Positions 25,163-31,552 of a DNA stretch of 52,200 nucleotides are shown here, piece by piece. Under the pieces are notes generated by a model. That model was not told the DNA's origin. It did no database searches and saw only the letters and a list, made by a program, of their open reading frames with translations. The DNA comes from JBDKLC01 sp040384865 (GTDB lineage Bacteria > Patescibacteriota > Minisyncoccia > Phycocordibacterales > CAIZLB01): positions 1 to 52,200 of the forward strand of contig JAZKIM010000001.1 of the NCBI GenBank assembly GCA_040384865.1, given 5' to 3'. How positions within the stretch are numbered: the first letter of the stretch is position 1; each line of letters begins with the position of its first letter. Both the position numbers and the translations under genes were made by a program.

Positions 25163-26230
25163 TTAAGCTTCCTTTATTTTTTTATCGTCAACCACCTCAC
25201 TCGTCTTTTTATCACTACCACTACTGTGTTGATACACGCGCACCAGTGCAAAAAGTAAACTCAAAACTAATGGGCCAAGAAGAAAACCTTCGGGACCAAA
25301 GAATTGCAAACCACCGAGAATGGAGAAAAGAATGAGAATGGGGTGAATATTGATTCCCTTTTCAAGAAGAAAAGGGCTAAGAAAATTATCAATAGTTCCA
25401 ACAAGAAGCACACTCCAGAGCAACTGACCCAGCCACATGTAGCTACTACCGCCTGTGACAAAAAGATAGATTGTCGCCGGAATCCAAACAATAGCAGTAC
25501 CGACGCCTGGAATCAACGAACCAATCGCCGCTACAGTTCCCCAAAGACTTGGGTTTGGTACACCGAAAATTGCGAAACCAATACCGGCCAAAAGTCCCTG
25601 CACTAGGGCAATAATGAGAGAACCAACGACAACAGATTTGACAGATGTTTTAAGCGATTTAATAATCGTCTCATCCTCTCCTTGTGGAAGCGGACTTAAA
25701 GCTGAAATATGCTCACGAAACTTGTCACCATCACGAAGAAAATAGAAAAGTGCGACAAGAGCAAGTATTAGTTTCAAAACAAAATCCAAAGTGCTCGAAA
25801 AGAAACTACCGAGTCTTGCCACTATCCATGCAGAAGCCGCTGCGGCATATTCGCGAATATTTAAATTAAAATCAGGAGCGATAGCACTTACTCGTTGCTG
25901 AATCGAGTTGCTTAATTGATCGATAGATACTTCATTGGAACTAGTGAGATGTGTGTATATTCCCTGAGTTTCCTGAAAGATCTGAGCGGCCACAAAAGTA
26001 AGTGGCAAAATGATGACTACTACCAAAAATAATATAGTAAGCAACGCCCCTATATTTTTTGATCCACGAGCAAATTTCGTAGCACGATCATATACAGGAC
26101 CGAGCACAAGCGCCATCATTACAGCTAAAGCAATAACAGTAAGAAAGGGCCAGAAGATACAAATGGAGAGAATCAAAACTACTCCCAATATACCGAGAAA
26201 ATATACATTCTGAATATTCTGGAGGTTCAT
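25163..26230 (-). CDS. AI-2E/PerM family membrane protein
   Basis: A 355-aa polytopic membrane protein with about seven or eight hydrophobic segments: two at about 8-45, one near 62-82, and the rest from 140 to 335. The amphipathic loop in the first half and the GxGTAIVWIPA and ILILFSILGGLQFFGPEGFLLGP segments are typical of the AI-2E transporter family (old name UPF0118). Family members have been linked to autoinducer-2 export, Na/H antiport and general permease roles, so substrate is unassigned. The C-terminus is a short charged tail. Confidence 0.88.
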   Translation of the reverse strand: MNLQNIQNVYFLGILGVVLILSICIFWPFLTVIALAVMMALVLGPVYDRATKFARGSKNIGALLTILFLVVVIILPLTFVAAQIFQETQGIYTHLTSSNEVSIDQLSNSIQQRVSAIAPDFNLNIREYAAAASAWIVARLGSFFSSTLDFVLKLILALVALFYFLRDGDKFREHISALSPLPQGEDETIIKSLKTSVKSVVVGSLIIALVQGLLAGIGFAIFGVPNPSLWGTVAAIGSLIPGVGTAIVWIPATIYLFVTGGSSYMWLGQLLWSVLLVGTIDNFLSPFLLEKGINIHPILILFSILGGLQFFGPEGFLLGPLVLSLLFALVRVYQHSSGSDKKTSEVVDDKKIKEA

Positions 26231-26236
26231 GAAATA

Positions 26237-26242
26237 ACTATA
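26237..26242 (-). promoter_or_regulatory. -10 element, predicted leaderless start of AI-2E family gene
   Basis: TATAGT preceded by TGT (extended -10), 6 nt before the ATG at 26230. Confidence 0.48.
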
Positions 26243-26271
26243 ACACCAAAAAGAAAAACATCTAGCGCTAC

Positions 26272-26907
26272 TTATTTATGTGCTGCAAGTGCCACCTTTA
26301 TGCCTAAAGCGATCAAAACCGCACCAGTCACGCGTTCTACATAATGTTGCACCTTTCCTATGCGCATTTTAATATGCTTATTTGAAAACATGAGTGAAAT
26401 AAGCGCAAACCAAACAAATGTAATCACCATCATTTCAATACCGTATAGGAATTGTATATTTTTAGGCGTGACCGGATCAATGACTTGAGTAAAAAGTGCT
26501 AGAAAAAACATTGTTGCTTTTGGATTTAACGCGTTTGTCAAAAAACCAATCTTAATGGCTTCTTTTCTACCAATTTGTTTATCTCTTATGGAATTTGTTG
26601 CTTTGGCTTCAACAAGCAATGATGGTTTAACACGCAGTGATTTATAACCAATATATATTAGATAAAGCGCACCTATCCATTTAATGAGGTTAAATAGTAA
26701 AACTGACTGCGAGATAATAAAACCAATGCCGATAAGTGAATATGCAACATGTACCATAATACCGAGAGCTATGCCCACTGATGTATATATGCCGATCTTC
26801 CTTGAGTAAATAAGGCTGTTTCTGGTGACCATAGCAAAGTCCGGGCCCGGACTCATTACCGCAAATAAATGTACGACCGCCACTGTTAAAAATTGGGTTA
26901 AAAACAT
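26272..26907 (-). CDS. LysE/RhtB-family amino-acid exporter
   Basis: A 211-aa inner-membrane protein with about six hydrophobic segments. AVMSPGPDFAMVTRNS near 17-32 is the LysE/RhtB signature, and GFLTNALNPKATMFF near 120-134 the second conserved block. Family members export amino acids such as lysine, homoserine, threonine or leucine. Export in an organism with a reduced metabolism may serve overflow of peptide-derived amino acids (inference). It has its own -10 and about 90 bp of non-coding sequence separates it from secA. Confidence 0.9.
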   Translation of the reverse strand: MFLTQFLTVAVVHLFAVMSPGPDFAMVTRNSLIYSRKIGIYTSVGIALGIMVHVAYSLIGIGFIISQSVLLFNLIKWIGALYLIYIGYKSLRVKPSLLVEAKATNSIRDKQIGRKEAIKIGFLTNALNPKATMFFLALFTQVIDPVTPKNIQFLYGIEMMVITFVWFALISLMFSNKHIKMRIGKVQHYVERVTGAVLIALGIKVALAAHK

Positions 26908-26914
26908 AGAGTTA

Positions 26915-26920
26915 ATACTA
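26915..26920 (-). promoter_or_regulatory. -10 element, predicted leaderless start of LysE-family gene
   Basis: TAGTAT on the minus strand, 7 nt before the ATG at 26907. Confidence 0.4.
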
Positions 26921-26996
26921 TTCTTACTTTACTAAAAAAACAAATACCTAGGTGCCATTGCTAAGCTATTTTTAAATTTGAGCAATGTGTTTGTCA

Positions 26997-29585
26997 TTAC
27001 ACCTTCCCCGCCATCAATTTTTGATGCTCCTCAATATTCTTCAATCCGCAATTCTTCCATTTCTTTCCGCTTCCGCAAGGGCACGGATCATTTCGCCCAA
27101 TCTCTTCGCCCTGCTTTACAACAGGAACCGCAGTTGCAGGGACGTTGCCAACAGGCTGTCCGCCTGAAGTTGCAGTAATGTTTCCTGCCGCATCTGGCCG
27201 AAGTTCTATAGTTTTAACATTCTGACCCATGCTGATGTTAGTGTCCGGAGCGATGGACTTAAGAATACGAACGATTTCATTATCAACGGCCTGTTCCATT
27301 TCCTTAAAAAGATGGAGTCCTTCTCGCTTATATTCAACAAGCGGATCTCTCTGGCCATATGCACGCAAGTTAACGCTATTTCGCAAATAATCCATCATTT
27401 CAAGATGGTCAACCCAAAAAAGGTCTATTGTTTGGAGAATAATACCTTTTGTCATTGAGAGAAAGGTATCGCCACTGTTTGTTGCAGCACCAACTTCAAT
27501 TCGTTTTGCTTCCAGAGCAACACGATCTTCTTCGCTTACACGCGCCAGTATTTCACCGAGTACTGATTCAACAGCCTCCTGATCACCAAGAAGAATCTTT
27601 CGTCGACGTTCATAGGTTTTCTTTCTCTGCTGATTGAGCACGTCATCATATTCAAGTACGTGCTTTCGAGAATCAAAATGGAAACCTTCAATCTTTGTCT
27701 GAGCATTTTCAAGAGCTCGACTTACAATGCCATTTTGGATAGGTTCATCTTCAGGAATTTTAAAGCGTCCCATGACATTTTTTAACATATCTGTTGCGAA
27801 GATTCGCATAAGACTATCTTCGAGAGACACATAAAATTGTGTCTCTCCTGGGTCACCCTGTCGACCAGAACGACCTCGCAACTGGTTATCAATGCGACGC
27901 GCTTCATGACGCTCAGTACCGATAACATAAAGGCCACCGAGTGCCTTTACTTCTTCATATGCTGAAGCTGAACTAGGTGCGCCACCGAGCTTAATATCCA
28001 CACCTCGCCCCGCCATGTTAGTGGCAATCGTCACTCCTCCCTTCTTACCTGCCTGGGCTACAATTTCACCCTCTCGTTCAGCAAACTCCGGCTTTGCATT
28101 CAAAAGTGTGTGAGGAATTCCCTCTCGTTTCAAATAGTCGGAAAGTAATTGGTTCTTTTCAATTGAAACTGTACCGATTAGTACCGGCTGACCTTTTTTA
28201 TTCAACTCCTTCACTGTCCGTGCAAGCGCCTTAAACTTCCCAGCCTCCGTTTGAAAAATGAGATCTGTCTTATCTTGCCTCGCTACTGGCCGGTGTGTCG
28301 GTACTTCAATAACATCAAGACCATATACCTTAAGGAATTCTTCTGAGCTTGTCTTTGCTGTACCTGTCATACCAGAAAGCTTTGGGTAAAGTCGGAAATA
28401 GTTTTGGAAAGTAATGGAAGCATACGAACGTGACTCTTGCTGAATCTTCACTCCCTCCTTCGCTTCAATAGCCTGGTGAAGACCTTCACTCCAACGTCGT
28501 CCTGGCTGTAATCGTCCAGTTGATGGATCGACAATGATAGCCTCACCATCCTTTACAATATAATGGTCATTATTTAAATAGAGAGCCTTTGCCCGTATAG
28601 CAGTTTCCAAATGATGAACATATTTAACACCTCCTTCGCTATATATATTTCCCATACCAAGCTCCTTCTCCGCCTTGTCAATTCCTTCTTGAGTCAAACT
28701 AATGGTTCGCGATTTTTCATCCACAGTGTAATCAATTTCAGGCTGTAACCGTTGAGCAATTTCAGAGAAACGAGGATACAAACTTTCTGCATCAGACACA
28801 GGCATTGAAATGATGAGCGGGGTTCGCGATTCATCGATAAGGATTGAATCTACTTCATCTACGATAGAAAAATTAAATGAACGTTGTCGAATACCTTGAG
28901 GAAAATGTTCGATGTTGTCTCGCAAATAATCAAAACCAAATTCATTATTTGTTCCGTAAGTAATATCAGCCGCATATGCCTCTTTTCTACCAACGGGTCG
29001 AAGAAATTCAACAACGACCTTGAATGAACCAACTTCACTCTCTTTCTTTTCACCCTCAGTCTCTTCTTCTTTGCTCAAATGGGACGGATCAAAAAGATAT
29101 GATGAATCGTGATTTATAACACCCACAGTAATACCGAGCGCGTGATAGATTTCACCCATCCAAGCGGCATCTCGTCGTGAGAGATAGTCGTTTACTGTTA
29201 CGATATGGACACCCTTACCCTCGATGGCGTTAAGATATGCAGCGAGTGTTGCCATCAAAGTCTTTCCCTCTCCTGTCTTCATTTCAGCTATCCTACCCTC
29301 ATGGAGGATCATTCCTCCGATAAGTTGAACGTCGTAATGACGCTCGCCTCGCGTACGACGTGATGCTTCACGAACAACAGCAAAAGCTTCAGGCAGTATC
29401 ATGTCCAAAGTTTCTGGATTTTCGACCCGAAGAAGACGCTCGCGAAACTCTGCGGTCTTTTGTTTAAGATCCTCTGCGGACAATGATTTGATCGAATCCT
29501 CCAAGGTATTAATCTTCTCCACTGTCTTGCGGTAGCGCTTAACTTCTTTCTCGGAATGGTTAAATAGTGAGGTAATGAATGACAT
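26997..29585 (-). CDS. secA: Preprotein translocase ATPase SecA
   Basis: An 862-aa Sec-pathway motor that drives unfolded preproteins through SecYEG. The Walker A is MKTGEGKT near 102-109, the DEAD-like box is VDEVDSILIDESR near 240, and ATNMAGRGVDIKLG and RGRSGRQGDPG mark the second nucleotide-binding half. The C-terminus ends in the zinc/SecB-binding motif with CPCGSGKKWKNC near 838-849. A charged insert of about 30 aa (SKEEETEGEKKESEVG) follows the SSYLFDP segment in the first nucleotide-binding domain. It would export the pilin, the transglycosylase and the S74 surface protein. The start at 29585 gives the usual N-terminus. Confidence 0.98.
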   Translation of the reverse strand: MSFITSLFNHSEKEVKRYRKTVEKINTLEDSIKSLSAEDLKQKTAEFRERLLRVENPETLDMILPEAFAVVREASRRTRGERHYDVQLIGGMILHEGRIAEMKTGEGKTLMATLAAYLNAIEGKGVHIVTVNDYLSRRDAAWMGEIYHALGITVGVINHDSSYLFDPSHLSKEEETEGEKKESEVGSFKVVVEFLRPVGRKEAYAADITYGTNNEFGFDYLRDNIEHFPQGIRQRSFNFSIVDEVDSILIDESRTPLIISMPVSDAESLYPRFSEIAQRLQPEIDYTVDEKSRTISLTQEGIDKAEKELGMGNIYSEGGVKYVHHLETAIRAKALYLNNDHYIVKDGEAIIVDPSTGRLQPGRRWSEGLHQAIEAKEGVKIQQESRSYASITFQNYFRLYPKLSGMTGTAKTSSEEFLKVYGLDVIEVPTHRPVARQDKTDLIFQTEAGKFKALARTVKELNKKGQPVLIGTVSIEKNQLLSDYLKREGIPHTLLNAKPEFAEREGEIVAQAGKKGGVTIATNMAGRGVDIKLGGAPSSASAYEEVKALGGLYVIGTERHEARRIDNQLRGRSGRQGDPGETQFYVSLEDSLMRIFATDMLKNVMGRFKIPEDEPIQNGIVSRALENAQTKIEGFHFDSRKHVLEYDDVLNQQRKKTYERRRKILLGDQEAVESVLGEILARVSEEDRVALEAKRIEVGAATNSGDTFLSMTKGIILQTIDLFWVDHLEMMDYLRNSVNLRAYGQRDPLVEYKREGLHLFKEMEQAVDNEIVRILKSIAPDTNISMGQNVKTIELRPDAAGNITATSGGQPVGNVPATAVPVVKQGEEIGRNDPCPCGSGKKWKNCGLKNIEEHQKLMAGKV

Positions 29586-29635
29586 ATATTTGTGGGCTCT
29601 ACTCTAACATATATCCCTATGAATGTTTAATGAAA

Positions 29636-29668
29636 ACAGCCTCCGGCACGCATGGCGCCGGAGGCTGT
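29636..29668 (-). terminator. GC-rich hairpin terminator after the 69-aa orphan gene
   Basis: A perfect 12-bp GC-rich stem (29636-29647 with 29657-29668) with a 9-nt loop, followed on the minus strand by TTTTCATT. It lies 17 bp past the orphan stop and about 50 bp upstream of secA, insulating secA from read-through. Confidence 0.82.
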
Positions 29669-29684
29669 AAAGGAGTCGCGGGGA

Positions 29685-29894
29685 TCACCTGAGGCAGTAA
29701 AGCTCGGCTTGATTGAGATGAGCGAGGACACGAGCGGTGGCATCACTTCCTTCGAGTACGCGTTTGACGTACTTTTTCCGAGCTTTCGGACTCAAGCCGC
29801 ACCTTAGTGCGATAGATTGGAGGCTCTTTTTCAAGGCCATCCGTTCTTTACTCTCCTTACGACGGCCTTTTTTGACTATATGCGATGGGCGCAT
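29685..29894 (-). CDS. Basic 69-aa orphan protein
   Basis: A 69-residue, strongly basic protein I do not recognise. The N-terminal third is a Lys/Arg-rich stretch (VKKGRRKESKER), and the middle and C-terminal parts look helical (SPKARKKYVKRVLEG, ATARVLAHLNQAE). This composition would suit nucleic-acid or ribosome binding, but that is speculation. It is unusual here in having a near-perfect Shine-Dalgarno site (AGGAGG, 4 nt before the ATG), while neighbours look leaderless. Its own GC-rich terminator and higher GC than secA suggest a distinct origin or strong selection for expression. Confidence 0.6.
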   Translation of the reverse strand: MRPSHIVKKGRRKESKERMALKKSLQSIALRCGLSPKARKKYVKRVLEGSDATARVLAHLNQAELYCLR

Positions 29895-29898
29895 ACGG

Positions 29899-29904
29899 CC
29901 TCCT
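29899..29904 (-). promoter_or_regulatory. Strong Shine-Dalgarno of the 69-aa gene
   Basis: AGGAGG on the minus strand, 4 nt before the ATG at 29894. It is the clearest ribosome binding site in the window and supports translation of the 69-aa ORF. Confidence 0.7.
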
Positions 29905-29974
29905 TTCTGTTTACTAACTCGGAATTCACCCTATCATGCACCTTATTAAAAATCAATAACAAAAAAGGCAAAAC

Positions 29975-30000
29975 AAAAATCCCTCTTGCGAGGGATTTTT
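29975..30000 (-). terminator. Terminator after the Lys-rich peptide gene
   Basis: A perfect 11-bp stem (AAAAATCCCTC / GAGGGATTTTT) with a 4-nt loop, 18 bp after the stop of the 28-aa gene on the minus strand. A/T runs on both sides make it bidirectional in principle. Confidence 0.8.
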
Positions 30001-30017
30001 GTTAAGTGAGACGAAGA

Positions 30018-30104
30018 CTATCGTCGCTTCTTTGAAGCGGCCTTCTTTGCCTTCTTCTTAGGAGCTGCTTTCTTTGTCTTCTTTGCTTTCTTCTTTGCTG
30101 CCAT
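30018..30104 (-). CDS. 28-aa Lys/Ala-rich histone-H1-like peptide
   Basis: A 28-codon ORF (ATG 30104, TAG 30018-30020). The product starts MAAKKKAKKTKKAAPKKK and is almost only Lys, Ala, Arg, Pro and Ser: the composition of histone-H1/AlgP-like C-terminal tails. It is followed by a clean terminator and preceded by a palindromic region, so it is likely a real transcript rather than a chance ORF. It may bind DNA or RNA non-specifically. It could instead be the remnant of a longer H1-like protein. Confidence 0.55.
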   Translation of the reverse strand: MAAKKKAKKTKKAAPKKKAKKAASKKRR

Positions 30105-30464
30105 GTTATTTAAAGATCAATTTGTTGTTAATATTTACAGACGCCGACGTCGCGCGTGTAAACGTAACTTAATTATCTGCCACATCACACACACTAGCAA
30201 TATTTTTTTACTGAATGTTGTGGATAACTTTTTTGAAAAAGTTTTTTTAAAAAAATAAAATTTATAAAATAAAATTTATTTTTTTATTTTTGTAAATATT
30301 TTATTAATTTAATTTGAATATTTAACGGATGAAATAAAAATAAATATAATTGACTTATATTTTTTCGAGGCGTATAAATGGCGTAGTAATTTTAACCAGG
30401 TCACAGAGCTATGAGGCCCTGTCGGCCGCATTTCGCTCTTTGACTACAACACCGCAAACAAACC
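30105..30464. other. Intergenic block: palindrome, DnaA-box-like site, extreme AT tract, promoter
   Basis: A 360-bp gap at the switch from minus-strand to plus-strand genes. It holds an imperfect palindrome (30134-30162), one perfect DnaA-box-like TTATCCACA on the minus strand (about 30221-30229), a tract from about 30230 to 30355 made almost only of A and T with many short inverted repeats, and then a consensus-like promoter reading toward the 232-aa orphan. No ORF is seen. It could be a replication or partition site, or simply a strong divergent regulatory region. Confidence 0.6.
30350..30378 (+). promoter_or_regulatory. Canonical sigma-70-type promoter of the 232-aa orphan
   Basis: TTGACT (30350-30355), 17-nt spacer, TATAAA (30373-30378). 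Start of transcription near 30385 gives an 80-nt leader before the ATG at 30465. It is the best -35/-10 pair in the window. Confidence 0.72.
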
Positions 30465-31163
30465 ATGCAATACGCCTCCTGGGATAACGCCCGAAAAGTT
30501 CTTGGACCTTACTGGGACAAGATGCTCGAACACAAATTCTTTCCTCTCGGCGAGATGATCACAGACGTCAAGGGAATGGTCGATTTTGGTGATCGGCACA
30601 TTCCCTCTATCATCGACATCGCGCCGGCCAACAATCGACTTCAACGCGAACTCGGTTCCTTCACGAACTACGCAGCTCATAGCAGCGGGATCGAAAACCT
30701 TTCCTCGATTAATTACGCTTCAGGGATCCACGACTTCCTGATCAGTGGCCCGACGGGACCCTGGCGTATCCGCCCCAAAACAGCAACAGAGCCAGACATG
30801 CTCGTGTGCGACACTGGAAATTACAAGGAGCTGATTGAGTCCCTGCGGACGGCTTCAAGCAAGGCGGATATACTGTCGGTGTTTCGCGACACGCCGCCAC
30901 CGACATCTCTCCGCATCAATGGACCAGGTGACGCAACACTTCTCTGTATGACAGAAAAAGTTGGGGGTTACTCTTCAACCGAAGGCAGTCCTCGCAGGGA
31001 ATTTCTTTACCTGACGGCGCAAGACAAACACCAAGCACGCCTTGCTCATGTCGCCATCGTTCAATACCTCTTCCCCAAAAAGGAAATCTTCGACAAGGTA
31101 GGGATCAAGGTTTGCCACCATACGGAATATTTCTTTCTGATCGGAAAAAAGACATCTCGATAA
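30465..31163 (+). CDS. 232-aa orphan protein of unknown function
   Basis: No family recognised. The product is soluble-looking, without signal peptide or membrane segment, and has mixed alpha/beta composition with Cys in LVCDTG, LLCMTEK and KVCHHTEYF. GC is about 55% over sampled coding stretches, against about 40-43% in neighbouring genes. No Shine-Dalgarno precedes the ATG, but a consensus promoter and an 80-nt leader do, and a strong terminator follows within 30 bp, so it is a well-delimited single-gene unit. Base composition and isolation suggest recent acquisition or a lineage-specific gene. Confidence 0.68.
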   Translation: MQYASWDNARKVLGPYWDKMLEHKFFPLGEMITDVKGMVDFGDRHIPSIIDIAPANNRLQRELGSFTNYAAHSSGIENLSSINYASGIHDFLISGPTGPWRIRPKTATEPDMLVCDTGNYKELIESLRTASSKADILSVFRDTPPPTSLRINGPGDATLLCMTEKVGGYSSTEGSPRREFLYLTAQDKHQARLAHVAIVQYLFPKKEIFDKVGIKVCHHTEYFFLIGKKTSR

Positions 31164-31190
31164 CCAGAAGAAAGTTCCTTCATCAACGTC

Positions 31191-31222
31191 AAACGCCGCA
31201 ACCCAAAGGGGTTGCGGCGTTT
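31191..31222 (+). terminator. Strong terminator after the 232-aa orphan
   Basis: A perfect 14-bp stem (31191-31204 with 31209-31222), a 4-nt AAAG loop, followed by AAACTTTTT. It starts 27 bp after the orphan stop. Confidence 0.88.
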
Positions 31223-31245
31223 AAACTTTTTGGAAATCACCCTCT

Positions 31246-31320
31246 GTCCACAAGCGGCCGGCGGGTGCGAGCTCCAAACGAAATGTTGTATGTGAGTGCA
31301 GCCGCCGGCCACTTCTGGAC
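31246..31320. repeat. Long interrupted GC-rich inverted repeat
   Basis: Two 23-nt arms (31246-31268 and 31298-31320) pair as 5 + 2 + 9 + 3 base pairs with small symmetrical internal mismatches, around a 29-nt loop. The 9-bp core is GGCCGGCGG / CCGCCGGCC. It lies in non-coding sequence right after the orphan's terminator. No T-run follows, so it is not a simple terminator. It may be a structured RNA, a protein-binding site or the end of a mobile segment. Confidence 0.6.
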
Positions 31321-31424
31321 GGAGTCTACAATCTTTCGGATACCCATTCGCCTGTCGCCTGTACCAAATCGATGATTTCCTGTTCGCTAGTATAGCTTAA
31401 CCGCATTCAAAAAAACAACAAGAA

Positions 31425-31463
31425 GGCAAAACCCCGATACCATTTCTGGTTCGGGGCATTGCC
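31425..31463 (-). terminator. Probable terminator of the O-antigen ligase gene
   Basis: A hairpin with stems GGCAA and CCCCGA pairing to TCGGGG and TTGCC around a 2-nt internal loop and 13-nt terminal loop; on the minus strand TTCTTGTTGTTTTTTTG follows. It lies about 90 bp beyond the stop at 31553. Confidence 0.6.
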
Positions 31464-31552
31464 AACATTTCGTTTGTTTTTCGAGCGCGCCATTAATTAA
31501 TCTGGCACTCACGGGGCTATAATAGCACAAATGAACCCTAAAGTCAACGATA

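Larger units (their letters stand above)
31164..31552. other. Non-coding stretch between orphan and O-antigen ligase genes
   Basis: Holds the orphan terminator, the long inverted repeat at 31246-31320 and a second terminator-like hairpin at 31425-31463. Short ORFs in it overlap these structures and look spurious. The first half keeps the higher GC of the orphan gene; the part after about 31390 returns to local composition. Confidence 0.6.

Noticed and set aside
31112..31375. An 87-aa plus-strand ORF after the orphan gene
   Set aside because: It overlaps the orphan's end in another frame and reads through the strong terminator and the long inverted repeat.
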